This document shows positions 8,836-17,195 of a DNA stretch of 32,316 nt, piece after piece. The translations under genes were made by a program, and so were the position numbers. Where the stretch lies: assembly GCA_938045565.1 (NCBI GenBank), contig CALIAZ010000009.1:1-32316 (forward strand). Direction: 5' to 3'. The stretch comes from an uncultured Atopobium sp. (GTDB lineage Bacteria > Actinomycetota > Coriobacteriia > Coriobacteriales > Atopobiaceae). Under the pieces are notes generated by a model. The model made no database searches and was not told the origin of the DNA. It saw nothing but the letters and a program-made list of their open reading frames with translations. Every line of letters begins with the position of its first letter. Positions within the stretch are counted from its first letter, which is position 1.

Positions 8836-8872
8836 GTTGAATTTTGGAAGAACTTTTAAGAAAACCTAGCGT

Positions 8873-9961
8873 CTAAAAAAGACTATCCTGAACTGACTGT
8901 TTTAAGGCTTCAAACAGATTCTTTGCCAAAAGTGCTGCACCCTTAGAATTTGGATGCACATCGTCAGCAAAATATTTCTTCTCGTGAGGCAACAGCTTTT
9001 CTCCGGAGATGCACTGCAAACCAAACTTACCAGCAACCTCTTCAATTATTTGAGAAACCTCAGCAAAACAAGAATAAGGGTGCGTGGGATACGTATCCTC
9101 AAAATAAGGGGTGGGCGTCAGAACCACCACGCGCGTATCTGCATACATCTGAGAAATCTGCCAGAGTGAATTTTGAATATCGTATGTTACCTGTGACTTT
9201 GAGCATTTCTCGTATCGATAATTTGCTCCAAGAGCAACAATCACTAAAGAAACATCCTCAATGAACGCATACGAGCCAGGCTGATAAACTTGTCCACCGA
9301 TTCCCTGGTTAACCACCTCAAGCTTCATGCGCTTGGCAAGACAGCGCGGCCAGGTTTTGTCTGGCCGCTCCACAACAAACCCCTGCGCAATGGAATCGCC
9401 AAACACCACTAGTTTCTTCTTAGGCTCACCGGGCAAGAAAAACGTGCCATTTCCACGAAGATTTTTAACGGAAGCGCTCTGCAAACAGGGCAAGTAAACA
9501 CTCACGTGATGTGTATCGTTAAAACCTGGAAGTCTAGCAAGGCCATCTTCAGAGGTTTCTGTTTCTAGATGAATAGAAAGTGTATGTTCACCTACATCAT
9601 CCAGCGAGAAGTTCTTGTAAGGTTTACCATCAACCGTCACAAATACAGAGCTGAGCTTTTTAAGATACGTGGCTTTAAGTAACTGTAAAACAGAAGAGGC
9701 TCCCTTAGGGAGTTCATCAATTTTTAGATCAAGTACCACTTCTGAGCTGTCCGTGGTAAAAGTAACTTGAATATCTGAAGTGCACGCTGCCATCTGTTTA
9801 AAAAGACCGGGGTGCCAGGAAGAACAAGAGCCAATAACTCTAAGCTGATTGGGAGAAATACGCAGCGGATGAACCCATCCGTGAGCAAGTTTTTCTGACC
9901 ATGGCGCACCAAGTAAAAACCTAGATGCTGGAGAACTGATGCTCCACTCTCCCACTTCCAT
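8873..9961 (-). CDS. SGNH/GDSL-family hydrolase with N-terminal beta-rich domain
   Basis: 362 residues. Residues 1-170 look like a beta-sandwich accessory domain. The SGNH core starts at KKLVVFGDSIAQG, with nucleophile Ser near 190. An oxyanion Gly is in VVNQGIGGQ, and the usual GxND block is replaced by LGANYRYE. The final block DDVHPNSKG supplies the catalytic Asp and His (about 334 and 336). There is no signal peptide, so the protein is probably cytoplasmic. The substrate is unknown; related two-domain SGNH proteins are sugar or acyl esterases. The ATG at 9961 was chosen because GGAGG precedes it by 5 nt; a TTG 12 nt upstream lies too close to that site. Confidence 0.8.
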   Translation of the reverse strand: MEVGEWSISSPASRFLLGAPWSEKLAHGWVHPLRISPNQLRVIGSCSSWHPGLFKQMAACTSDIQVTFTTDSSEVVLDLKIDELPKGASSVLQLLKATYLKKLSSVFVTVDGKPYKNFSLDDVGEHTLSIHLETETSEDGLARLPGFNDTHHVSVYLPCLQSASVKNLRGNGTFFLPGEPKKKLVVFGDSIAQGFVVERPDKTWPRCLAKRMKLEVVNQGIGGQVYQPGSYAFIEDVSLVIVALGANYRYEKCSKSQVTYDIQNSLWQISQMYADTRVVVLTPTPYFEDTYPTHPYSCFAEVSQIIEEVAGKFGLQCISGEKLLPHEKKYFADDVHPNSKGAALLAKNLFEALKQSVQDSLF

Positions 9962-10023
9962 ACACACCTCCAATCACCAGTTAAATTACTATTGTTATAT
10001 ACTACGAGATTAATAGACAGTAT

Positions 10024-10029
10024 TATAAT
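10024..10029 (+). promoter_or_regulatory. Consensus -10 box TATAAT upstream of the small membrane protein
   Basis: TATAAT lies 50 nt before the plus-strand ATG at 10079, in a very A+T-rich divergent intergenic region. No good -35 at the right distance was seen. Confidence 0.35.
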
Positions 10030-10078
10030 TTTTAGCATCAAATGAACTGATTTTGTTGTCCAAAAGGAGGCAACAGAT

Positions 10079-10360
10079 ATGTTTAACGATAAGATTTTTA
10101 ATTTTTCAGAACAATTTTCTAGAAAAACAGTTCGTATCGTAATATTGGTCAGTTTTCTGACTTATCAGGGTATGCGGCTACTATGGAAACAAGGATTTAT
10201 TCCACCATTGCTGTTTTTTGTGACATCAATTCTGCTTGAGGTTATCGATTTTTATGTCTTTTTTAAAAGCGGTATCAAAAAATGGGTAAGAATTTTGTTC
10301 TTAGTTTTCCTCATACTTGCGCTTATATTTGAGATAAGCCACATCATTTATTTTCTTTAA
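10079..10360 (+). CDS. Small hypothetical membrane protein, A+T-rich
   Basis: 93 residues with three predicted transmembrane segments: about 18-35 (VRIVILVSFLTYQGMRLLW), 41-64 and 70-93. A strong Shine-Dalgarno site AAAGGAGG sits 8 nt before the ATG, and a perfect terminator follows the TAA, so this is a real gene. The codons are visibly A+T-rich compared with all neighbours and it stands alone on the plus strand, which suggests recent acquisition or weak constraint. I do not recognise the family. No catalytic or ligand motif is visible. Confidence 0.75.
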   Translation: MFNDKIFNFSEQFSRKTVRIVILVSFLTYQGMRLLWKQGFIPPLLFFVTSILLEVIDFYVFFKSGIKKWVRILFLVFLILALIFEISHIIYFL

Positions 10361-10369
10361 CCGGTAAAT

Positions 10370-10403
10370 AAAACCCTCTTCTACCTGTGCAGAAGAGGGT
10401 TTT
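10370..10403. terminator. Bidirectional intrinsic terminator
   Basis: A perfect 13-bp stem (AAAACCCTCTTCT pairing with AGAAGAGGGTTTT) with an 8-nt loop. The A/T ends give a U-run in both directions, so it serves the plus-strand small gene and the converging minus-strand kdgT-type gene. Confidence 0.9.
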
Positions 10404-10430
10404 CATGCTGATTGTTTGATTCTTACTTAA

Positions 10431-11426
10431 TTACTCAGTAGCAGGTACTTTTTCTGAAGTCTGCACCTCGGCGTCATCATTTTTCTTTGCCAACTTCTTA
10501 TCAAGCCAACCGGTAAATGCTGGAGCTACAAGTGCAGTAATAACTACCGCCGCCGCAAGCTGAGCATTTGCATTTGCAACAACCTGAGCTGTATAGGTTG
10601 GATCAACAGCAGCAACTGCAGCAGGAGTGGTTGTTGCGGTTCCTGCAATAGTCGCGCTAGCAAGGCTTGCCTTACCAGAGCCACCAAGAAGACGCTCAAC
10701 AAGCATGGTAAGAATACCGGTAATGATGCACAAAACTGCCAAAAGAATGCCTGATGGACCACCAGTAATAAGGTTCTCAACACTCATGCCGCAGCCAAGA
10801 GCAAAACCAACAACAGCAATACAAGGGTTAATACCAGGAACCAAAAGTCCCCTAATAAATGGACTGAGGTTGCCAAGAACAACACCAAGAACCAGAGGGA
10901 GCAGCGTACCGATAAGTGCGGTAGGAGAAATTGCTGCAACGCCTGCTGCGCCTAGAGCAATCATGGTAACTGCAGGACCTGCAACAAGAGATAAAACTGC
11001 AGCCGCACCCTGCTCATCAGGAGTTCCATACTCAGCAGTAATACCAATGTACAGAGCAACGTTACAGAAAGTAATGCCACCAATGATGGAAAGTGCATTA
11101 AGACCAAAAAAATTATCGTCCATAAATTTAGCAACAAAGAGACCAAAGGCAATAGCAATAGCAAGTTTTGGAATAAGAATGGTCAGGCCAGTCTTCAGAA
11201 CCTTTGGAACCGTCTTAAGGTCAATAGAGGCGCCAACAAACAGCAAAACAATACCAACAATCGCAGGGGCACCCTTAGCAACAGCTGTGGTGAAGCTACC
11301 AATTTCTAGAACCTGAGGGAAAAAAGAGTGAAGCAGTAAGCCCACAGAAAGCGGGTAAAGCATAATATCGCCGGGGAACCTGGGGACACCAATTTTACGA
11401 GTTGTCTTTTGCTGTTCAACTGCCAT
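10431..11426 (-). CDS. kdgT: 2-keto-3-deoxygluconate permease (KdgT family)
   Basis: 331 residues, highly hydrophobic with about ten membrane segments, matching the KdgT family (PRFPGDIMLYPLSVGLLLHSFFPQVL, GGITFCNVALYIGITAEYGTPDEQGAAAVLSL, GPSGILLAVLCIITG, ATIAGTATTTPAAVA read in pieces). The family imports 2-keto-3-deoxygluconate, a pectin/uronate breakdown product, with protons. No kdg catabolic genes are nearby, so the true substrate here is uncertain. The ATG at 11426 has AAAGGAG 7 nt upstream. A 19-bp inverted repeat sits near the predicted transcription start. Confidence 0.88.
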   Translation of the reverse strand: MAVEQQKTTRKIGVPRFPGDIMLYPLSVGLLLHSFFPQVLEIGSFTTAVAKGAPAIVGIVLLFVGASIDLKTVPKVLKTGLTILIPKLAIAIAFGLFVAKFMDDNFFGLNALSIIGGITFCNVALYIGITAEYGTPDEQGAAAVLSLVAGPAVTMIALGAAGVAAISPTALIGTLLPLVLGVVLGNLSPFIRGLLVPGINPCIAVVGFALGCGMSVENLITGGPSGILLAVLCIITGILTMLVERLLGGSGKASLASATIAGTATTTPAAVAAVDPTYTAQVVANANAQLAAAVVITALVAPAFTGWLDKKLAKKNDDAEVQTSEKVPATE

Positions 11427-11448
11427 TATCAGCTCCTTTGCCCTAATT

Positions 11449-11474
11449 GGTCAAAAAATAGTTGACCTACTCTA
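11449..11474 (-). promoter_or_regulatory. Putative kdgT promoter -10 and operator
   Basis: A -10-like TAGAGT (11469-11474, minus strand) is followed at the expected start site by the inverted repeat GGTCAA-n7-TTGACC (11449-11467). The position would suit a repressor. The regulator is not in the window. Confidence 0.4.
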
Positions 11475-11536
11475 TCAGCACAAAGAAACATTTTTAAAAT
11501 AGTACTACACAAATTAACAATTTAGCTACAAATGCA

Positions 11537-11565
11537 AGAAGACCTTACAAACTGCAAGATCTTCT
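11537..11565 (-). terminator. Possible terminator after the first amino-acid ABC operon
   Basis: A 10-bp stem with one mismatch (AGAAGACCTT with AAGATCTTCT) and a 9-nt loop, about 60 nt beyond the binding-protein gene. The U-run is poor, so it is a weak call. Confidence 0.35.
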
Positions 11566-11627
11566 CGCGAAATGAGTGTATTTGAGCTGTTAAAGACAAC
11601 TCAGCGTTTAAACTCAGCGATTAAAAC

Positions 11628-12524
11628 TTAGAGCTTGCCGCCCTCGACAACCATGGTATTTGGATCTACCTCGTCACCGTAGATTGGAGCAAGGGTCTCT
11701 TCATAATCCTTGTGGAAGAAGTTCTCCTCTGCAAGAGGGCCGGTAATCTCGTTGTTGATAAACTCCAACAGCGAAGAGTTGCCCTTGTGAACTGCAGCAG
11801 CAATAGTATCGGAGTCGCCCAGGTCATCAATGCCAACAACAAAACCAGGGTTAGACTTGATCCATGCAAGTACCTCGGTATTGTCTGTTGAGAAAGCATC
11901 GCCGCGGCCGTCGAGTAGCGCGTTATACGCATCAGCGTAGCTATCAAATTTGACCAGCTCAACCTTAGGTGCGTTCTTGGTAAACCAGACCTCGGCTGTA
12001 GTTCCCTTGGAGACAATAAGCTTCTTGCCGTCAAGCTGAGAAACATCTGTAATTGGTGCAGAGGATGGAGAAACAACGCCCAGCTTGATCTTCATATATG
12101 GCAGAGAGAAATCAACCTTCTCTTTACGGTCATCGGTTACCGTAAAGTTTGCCAGCATGATATCTGCCTTATTGGACTGCAAGAAAGGCACGCGGTTCTG
12201 TCCGTCAGTGGCAATGTAGTTAATCTTAACGCCCATATCTTTTGCAAGACGCTCTGCAAAAACAATGTCGTAACCAGCGTAATTGCCGTTACCATCAACG
12301 TAACCAAAAGGAGCCTTGTCGCTAAAGACGCCGATATTTACTGTGCCTGCTTTCTTGATGTCATCAAGAGTTCTAAACTTTGAGTCTGTATCAGAAGATC
12401 CGCCCTGAGCTCCATCGGAATCCTTTTTCTTGCAAGCTGCCAAAAGAGCTACAGCAGAAAGTGCGCTTGCACCAAGGAAAGCACGGCGAGAAAGAGAAGC
12501 GGAAGTAGTTTCAAAGAAGTTCAT
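11628..12524 (-). CDS. Amino-acid ABC transporter substrate-binding lipoprotein
   Basis: 298 residues of the bacterial extracellular solute-binding family 3. The signal peptide has a twin-arginine motif (LSRRAFLGA) and ends in a lipobox LLAAC with Cys31, predicting Tat export and lipidation. The mature domain shows GTVNIGVFSDKAPFGYVDGNGNYAGYDI and DIMLANFTVTDDRKEKVDFS (in parts), typical of polar amino-acid binders; the exact ligand cannot be stated. It is the last gene of a four-gene operon, 58 nt after the ATPase, with TAGGA before its ATG at 12524. Confidence 0.92.
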   Translation of the reverse strand: MNFFETTSASLSRRAFLGASALSAVALLAACKKKDSDGAQGGSSDTDSKFRTLDDIKKAGTVNIGVFSDKAPFGYVDGNGNYAGYDIVFAERLAKDMGVKINYIATDGQNRVPFLQSNKADIMLANFTVTDDRKEKVDFSLPYMKIKLGVVSPSSAPITDVSQLDGKKLIVSKGTTAEVWFTKNAPKVELVKFDSYADAYNALLDGRGDAFSTDNTEVLAWIKSNPGFVVGIDDLGDSDTIAAAVHKGNSSLLEFINNEITGPLAEENFFHKDYEETLAPIYGDEVDPNTMVVEGGKL

Positions 12525-12582
12525 TTTAAATCCTAACAGGTTGAATCAATTACTACATCATCTACGTGCAAAAACACGTTGT

Positions 12583-13338
12583 TTACTTATGTATACGTTC
12601 AAATTCAAAGGTGCGCAAAAACTCTTGTGCCCTTTCTGTTTTAGGTGCCGAGAAAAACTCTTGTGCGTCGGACGACTCTTCTACGATGTGTCCCTGATCA
12701 ATCAAGATGACTCGATCGGCAACTGCTTGAGCAAAGCGCATCTCGTGAGTTACCACCAGCATGGTCATTCCCTGCTCTGCTAGCTCCATAACTACCTGCA
12801 AAACCTCGTGAACCATCTCGGGGTCAAGAGCTGCAGTGATTTCGTCCAGCAAAAGAACTTCAGGGTTAGTCATAAGAGCACGAACAATTGCCACGCGCTG
12901 CTTTTGACCACCGGAAAGAGCTGATGGGTAGGAGTCTTTCTTCTCCCACAGTCCCACACGACGCAGCAGTTCTTCTGCCTGTGCCAAAACCTCATTCTCT
13001 GAGCGCTTCTGCGCTACCAGAGGGACCAGGGTTACGTTTTTCAAAACCGTCATGTTTGGGAATAAGTCATAGCTCTGAAAAACCATTCCAATACCAGCTG
13101 CGGTGCTTTTCCTCTTCTGTCCAGAAATAACCTGATTGTGGAGAAGAACTTCTCCCCCTTGGATGTCTTCCAAACCAACGATAGCGCGAAGCAGCGTAGA
13201 CTTACCGCAGCCAGAAGGACCTAACACTACCACTACCTCGCCTTTATTGATGGAGAGCGAGATCTTATCAAGCACGGGTTTCTGACTTGAGGGATATACC
13301 TTAGTGAGGTCCTTAACTGCTAAAACGGTGTTACTCAT
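12583..13338 (-). CDS. Amino-acid ABC transporter ATP-binding protein
   Basis: 251 residues. Walker A GPSGCGKS (40-47), Q-loop VFQSYDLFPNMTV, signature SALSGGQKQRVAIVRAL, Walker B LLLDEITAALDPE and the switch His in VVTHEMRFA are all present, as in GlnQ/HisP-type ATPases. The Walker B neighbour is DEI instead of the common DEP, a variant seen in this family. The ATG at 13338 has GAGGAG upstream and overlaps the preceding permease by 8 nt, so translation is coupled. A longer open frame extends upstream but is only overlap with the permease gene. Confidence 0.93.
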   Translation of the reverse strand: MSNTVLAVKDLTKVYPSSQKPVLDKISLSINKGEVVVVLGPSGCGKSTLLRAIVGLEDIQGGEVLLHNQVISGQKRKSTAAGIGMVFQSYDLFPNMTVLKNVTLVPLVAQKRSENEVLAQAEELLRRVGLWEKKDSYPSALSGGQKQRVAIVRALMTNPEVLLLDEITAALDPEMVHEVLQVVMELAEQGMTMLVVTHEMRFAQAVADRVILIDQGHIVEESSDAQEFFSAPKTERAQEFLRTFEFERIHK

Positions 13339-14008
13339 GTGAGGCGCTCCTCTCAAGCCTACGTGAAAGATACGAAAGTGGGAAGCAGGCAGCAAAATAC
13401 AGGAAGAAAATAGCTCCGTAAATCCAAAGTGCTCCGTCAGTTGGGAACTTAAAGCGATAAAAATCGGTGATCTGACTACCAACTCTAAGCAGCTCAACCA
13501 CGCTAATCAGATTACAAAGTGACGTTGTCTTAATCATGCGTGTAATCAGGTTGATGGCTGGTGGCAAAAGGCGTTTGAAAGCCTGAGGCAAAATGACCTT
13601 AATAAACGTCTGCTGGCGAGAAAGGCCAAGTACAAACGCACTGTCATACTGAGACGCTGGAATTGACTCCAACGCTCCTCGTACCAGGTCCCCAAGCTCG
13701 GCGGCTCCCCAGAAGGTAAAAACTACAATTGAAGCTTCAATGCCATCAAAGTTGACATCAAACCATTCAGAAGTACCAAAGAACACCACAAAGAGCAGCA
13801 CCAGCTGAGGCATAACACGAACAATCTCAAGGTAAACACGAAGAATTGCGCGAACAACCTTGTTGTTGGATGTCATAAAAAGTCCAACGAGAATACCAAG
13901 AGGAATAGAAAGCGCCACGGAGATAAGGCCAATGTGCACCGTTGTTGCAAGACCTCCAAGAAGGCGCGTTATCACTCCTTCCTGCAACAAAATATTATCG
14001 ACGGGCAT
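13331..14008 (-). CDS. Amino-acid ABC transporter permease (second)
   Basis: 225 residues of the HisM/GlnP-type permease family with about five membrane helices. The EAA loop that contacts the ATPase is GALESIPASQYDSAFVLGLSRQQTFIKVILPQA (read in parts). The ATG at 14008 has GGAGG 7 nt upstream; an in-frame TTG at 14014 would overlap that site. It overlaps the upstream permease by 14 nt and the downstream ATPase by 8 nt. The two permeases probably form a heterodimer. Confidence 0.92.
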   Translation of the reverse strand: MPVDNILLQEGVITRLLGGLATTVHIGLISVALSIPLGILVGLFMTSNNKVVRAILRVYLEIVRVMPQLVLLFVVFFGTSEWFDVNFDGIEASIVVFTFWGAAELGDLVRGALESIPASQYDSAFVLGLSRQQTFIKVILPQAFKRLLPPAINLITRMIKTTSLCNLISVVELLRVGSQITDFYRFKFPTDGALWIYGAIFFLYFAACFPLSYLSRRLERSASHE

Positions 14009-14648
14009 AGTCAAGCCTCCTCTCTAGCCAGCTGCCAAACAAAGAAATAGGAACGAGGATAATCACATAAGAAACAACCAGCATAAAGAGGGCTTCTGTA
14101 GTGTCGTACTGCATGCCGATAATGTCTTTGGTTACATACATCAAATCTGCCAAAGCAATGCCAGAAACAACAGAAGATTCCTTAATCAAGAAAATGACGT
14201 TAGCAACGAGGCCAGGAATTGCTACAGAAAGTGCCTGTGGAAGAATTACATGCTGGAGTGCTTGAAACTTTGAGAGGCCCAAAACCTGTGCAGATTCAAA
14301 CTGAATAGCTGCAACTGATTCAAAACCTGCACGAAACACTTCTGCCATATAGGAGCCACCAAGAAACGTTAATCCCACGACAGCAGCTACCTCTGCATCC
14401 ATTTTGAGACCAACTTTAGTTAGGCCAAAGTAGATAAGAAACAACTGAATTAGCAGGGGTGTTCCTCTGGAAAGCTCAACGTAAACAGCATTAAGCTGAC
14501 TTAAAACAGGAATTTTTGTCAGCGAAATCTGAGCACTTACCAAACCAACGATAAGTGAGAAGAAAACTCCAAAGAAAGAGATAGTAAGCGTTATTTTTGC
14601 AGCTTCTGCATACAGTGGGATATGTTCCCCTATGAAGCTCCAGTCCAT
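13995..14648 (-). CDS. Amino-acid ABC transporter permease (first)
   Basis: 217 residues of the same HisM/GlnP-type family. The periplasm-facing loop ELSRGTPLLIQLFLIYFGL and the EAA loop FRAGFESVAAIQFESAQVLGLSKFQALQHVILPQA (read in parts) are typical. The ATG at 14648 has AGAGG 10 nt upstream; a longer frame to 14687 starts with TTG inside a hairpin and lacks a site. It is the promoter-proximal gene of the permease-permease-ATPase-binding-protein operon. Confidence 0.92.
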   Translation of the reverse strand: MDWSFIGEHIPLYAEAAKITLTISFFGVFFSLIVGLVSAQISLTKIPVLSQLNAVYVELSRGTPLLIQLFLIYFGLTKVGLKMDAEVAAVVGLTFLGGSYMAEVFRAGFESVAAIQFESAQVLGLSKFQALQHVILPQALSVAIPGLVANVIFLIKESSVVSGIALADLMYVTKDIIGMQYDTTEALFMLVVSYVIILVPISLFGSWLERRLDYARR

Positions 14649-14665
14649 GCGAATAAATCCTCTCG

Positions 14666-14745
14666 GGATGTGCGAATGCTCACACAAGAGTTACAAAATA
14701 GCTTTACGCCCGAGTCTATACCAGGAAAATTTTGCTCAGCGACAA
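14666..14745 (-). promoter_or_regulatory. Putative promoter and leader hairpin of the first ABC operon
   Basis: The minus strand has TTGTCG (14740-14745), a 19-nt spacer and TATAGA (14715-14720) with an extended TGG just before it. The predicted leader of about 60 nt contains a short hairpin built on TGTG/CACA arms (14669-14686), just upstream of the GAGAGG ribosome site. The spacer is long, so confidence is modest. Confidence 0.4.
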
Positions 14746-14839
14746 TTACACCCTGGTCGTATGTGACCCGGGCACCAGACACATCGCGGTGCATGCACAA
14801 AGTGCAGTGTATGTCGCAGCCATAATTCGCATGCGTGTA

Positions 14840-14859
14840 ATCCTAGTCGCAACTAGGAT
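14840..14859. repeat. Perfect 8-bp inverted repeat at the end of the glycosylase gene
   Basis: ATCCTAGT, a CGCA loop, then ACTAGGAT. The TAG stop codon of the DNA glycosylase lies inside the right arm. There is no U-run, so an ordinary terminator is unlikely; an operator or an mRNA end-stabilising hairpin is possible. Confidence 0.5.
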
Positions 14860-15410
14860 ATTGTCAACTCACAATTGGTAAATTTTTTGATAATGGAAAA
14901 TTCCTCCACCAAATCCTCAACTGACATACGTGCGTTAGCGGGACTTGTAGAAGGTAGTTGACGTGCAGAAATACCAGTTTGTTGCTCAGTATAACGCCTG
15001 TAAAATTTTGTTGCGGTGCCGCCTAGCGTAAAAATAGCGCAGATTGATGAATCTTGAATAAGAGCGCCAATATTGTGTGGAATCGGATTTGCAATAGAAG
15101 CATCACTAGCACCCTTAATATCACAAGCCTTAAGAACATCACAGAGAGCAAGATGATGTCTTTTACAGAAGTCAATCTTTTCAGGTATGGACTGCAGGGG
15201 TTTCTCGCCATATAACGCGGCAACTACGCGCCAGAATCTATTCTGAGGATTGCCAAAGTAAAAGCCAATTTCTCGAGACTTGGGACTAGGCATAGATCCC
15301 AAAAGCAGCACGCGAGAATCAGGAAAGATGATAGGGTCAAGCGTGTTCTCTACATGCGCAAGCACTGTTTTTGTACTATCGCCGGCAGGCTGTGGCATCT
15401 TCACAGCCAC
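14853..15410 (-). CDS. DNA-deoxyinosine glycosylase (uracil-DNA glycosylase superfamily, family 6 type)
   Basis: 185 residues. The N-terminal motif VLLLGSMPSPKSREIGFYFGNPQNRFW is diagnostic of the hypoxanthine-DNA glycosylase branch of the UDG superfamily (given here only as recognised pieces: GSMPSPKSRE, YFGNPQNRFW). The second motif is LPSTSPANA. The enzyme should remove hypoxanthine arising from adenine deamination in DNA. The start is uncertain: a GTG at 15410 has GGTGAG 5 nt upstream and lies 2 nt after the phosphatase stop, while an ATG at 15398 would remove four residues. It is the last gene of a three-gene minus-strand group. Confidence 0.85.
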   Translation of the reverse strand: MAVKMPQPAGDSTKTVLAHVENTLDPIIFPDSRVLLLGSMPSPKSREIGFYFGNPQNRFWRVVAALYGEKPLQSIPEKIDFCKRHHLALCDVLKACDIKGASDASIANPIPHNIGALIQDSSICAIFTLGGTATKFYRRYTEQQTGISARQLPSTSPANARMSVEDLVEEFSIIKKFTNCELTIS

Positions 15411-15412
15411 AG

Positions 15413-16192
15413 CTACTCACCTTCTTGCAGCGGCTCAACAAACTCCTGCAAATCATCAAGGCGCAGTACAGTTACTTGACCGTAGCCGGCTCCACCTGTA
15501 GTGCCTGTGTCAATTCCCCACTTATCGCCATCTGACTGAACCCATTGCGCAAGGCCATCAGGAGTAGTGGCGCTGCGATTCAAGTTTTTTGCACCAAAAC
15601 TTGCTAACAAAGGAGTGGGTGTATGGCCACAAATTACAACGGGATACGCTGCTTCTGATGTACGGAAATCCGTAGGATATTGCCAGAACTCTTCACGAAT
15701 CCACAAAAGATCATTTTCAGATTGCTTGCTTAAATACTGTTCCAAAGAAGTCTTATCCCAGGCGGTTGGCAAGGGAACCCCATTAGACTTTACTCCCGCA
15801 TGTACCAGAACAAAATCTCTACCCTGGACCTCAACTGTGGTGTACAAAGGAAGCGCCTGCAGCCAGTCAATCAGCTCACTATATTCTTCTTCAGAAAGCG
15901 TCTTGAGCTCAGCAAGCGTTGCCTCTCCTCCGTTAATCTGCCACATAAACTGAGCTTCAACGTCAGCTTCTGGGTCCAACGCTTGCAACGCAAGTTGCTC
16001 ATGATTGCCCATTAAAACTGTACAGTTAGGAAGCTCGCGAATTGTCTTAATAGTGGCAAGCGAGCTAGGACCACGGTCAATCATGTCACCAAGACAATAG
16101 AACACGTCTGACTCAGTTGGATTAATACGCTCTAGAGCACGCCTTAGCGGCTCCACATGACCGTGAATATCAGAAAAAACGTACGTTGCCAC
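15413..16192 (-). CDS. PPP-family metallophosphoesterase (serine/threonine phosphatase-like)
   Basis: 259 residues with the metal-binding signature of bacterial PPP phosphatases: DIHGH (residues 8-12), GDMIDRGP (35-42), GNHE (62-65), then LVHAGV and a later GHTPTP. It most resembles PrpA/PrpB-type or diadenosine-tetraphosphatase-like enzymes; the substrate cannot be fixed from sequence. The start is GTG at 16192, a few nt after the stop of the phospholipase-like gene and with only a weak TAGG site, so it may rely on coupling. The glycosylase gene follows after 2 nt. Confidence 0.88.
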   Translation of the reverse strand: MATYVFSDIHGHVEPLRRALERINPTESDVFYCLGDMIDRGPSSLATIKTIRELPNCTVLMGNHEQLALQALDPEADVEAQFMWQINGGEATLAELKTLSEEEYSELIDWLQALPLYTTVEVQGRDFVLVHAGVKSNGVPLPTAWDKTSLEQYLSKQSENDLLWIREEFWQYPTDFRTSEAAYPVVICGHTPTPLLASFGAKNLNRSATTPDGLAQWVQSDGDKWGIDTGTTGGAGYGQVTVLRLDDLQEFVEPLQEGE

Positions 16193-16198
16193 AAAAAC

Positions 16199-17161
16199 CT
16201 ATTCTGTCGAACCTTCATCTGCAAGCGTCTGACCATCAAAGTTCAGATTTTGCGTAAGCTCTTTTGCAGTATCAAGATTAAAGTCTGGCGAGAAGAAAAC
16301 GTCAAGTGCATACGGTACATTTGCCAGCGCATGATCATATAAATCCCAGAAGCTATCTTTGCGAACCTCTCCCGTAAAAGGATCAGTCCACTCATTTCCC
16401 GCTCTGTTATCAAAATCAGAATCAGAAGATTCCCTTGCCCCGTGAGAGAGTGCCTCAATCAAAGAAAACCTATTCGTACCAAAGGTACGCTCAAGATGAC
16501 CAAGTAGCTTTCTCTTCTTACCTGTCGGCGAATACGCTAGATGCTGGATAATCCTAAAATCAACAGCAGCTGACGAGAAAATCCTGGTATCGGTAGGTTT
16601 TTCATACGTCCATAGCAACGCAAAGAAAAACACTCTATCCAAAACGTAAAGCGTATGCAGCGATGCCTTCAAAACCTCGCTATAAGGCCTATAGGTAGCT
16701 ACCGTTTTACCAAGATGGGCGTAAAGAATTGCCTCATCAAGGTCCTTCTCGATTTCTGCATGTACTTGATTTTTAGCAGATTCATCCAAGCCCTCTACAC
16801 CTTGAGAGGTAAGCATGTTTTGCCAGTAATAGACAAAAGGATGAGCAGTGGAATCAAGCATATAGTGGCAGAGGAATCCCGCAATATAGGCGCGAGCAAC
16901 CGCAACGTCTTTAAGTGGCAGAGGCGCAATTGCGTCTCGCATAGAAAGAAGAAGTTCGGGCGTTTTTTCTTTATGCATAATCGACGCATATTTAGCGTAG
17001 CGATGCAGCAGCGGATCTGCTGCTAAATAAAACAGCGGATCTGGACCTTGGTTGCCCAACAGAAAAGCTTCTCGCTCTTCCATCGTAGAAAAACCAAGTT
17101 TGCCTGCAGCTATATCAAAGGCATCCTTACCAAAGAAGTCATGAGTCAAAATTGCGGGCAT
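16199..17161 (-). CDS. Zinc-dependent phospholipase C-like protein
   Basis: 320 residues of the zinc-dependent phospholipase C family (PF00882-like). Candidate zinc ligands are His7 (MPAILTHDFFG), Asp41 in GNQGPDPLFYL, and the GFLCHYMLDSTAHPFVYY helix with His99, Asp103 and His107. There is no signal peptide, so a cytoplasmic role is likely and secreted toxin-type activity is not supported. The ATG at 17161 was chosen because AAAGGA lies 6 nt upstream; earlier in-frame ATGs at 17167 and 17191 are too close to or upstream of that site. It heads the group with the phosphatase and glycosylase. Confidence 0.82.
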   Translation of the reverse strand: MPAILTHDFFGKDAFDIAAGKLGFSTMEEREAFLLGNQGPDPLFYLAADPLLHRYAKYASIMHKEKTPELLLSMRDAIAPLPLKDVAVARAYIAGFLCHYMLDSTAHPFVYYWQNMLTSQGVEGLDESAKNQVHAEIEKDLDEAILYAHLGKTVATYRPYSEVLKASLHTLYVLDRVFFFALLWTYEKPTDTRIFSSAAVDFRIIQHLAYSPTGKKRKLLGHLERTFGTNRFSLIEALSHGARESSDSDFDNRAGNEWTDPFTGEVRKDSFWDLYDHALANVPYALDVFFSPDFNLDTAKELTQNLNFDGQTLADEGSTE

Positions 17162-17189
17162 GTCCATTCCTTTCAGATTGCTACCATCC

Positions 17190-17195
17190 ATTTTA
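17190..17195 (-). promoter_or_regulatory. Putative -10 box for the phospholipase-like gene
   Basis: The minus strand reads CTGGGTAAAATGG, a full match to gngTAnaaTng, giving a leader of about 22 nt before the ATG at 17161. Confidence 0.5.

Noticed and set aside
10627..11316. 229-codon open frame on the plus strand
   Set aside because: Antisense to the kdgT-type gene; composition reflects the complement of a membrane protein.
13339..13497. N-terminal extension of the first ABC ATPase
   Set aside because: The extra 53 codons overlap the permease gene out of frame, and a good ribosome site marks the ATG at 13338.
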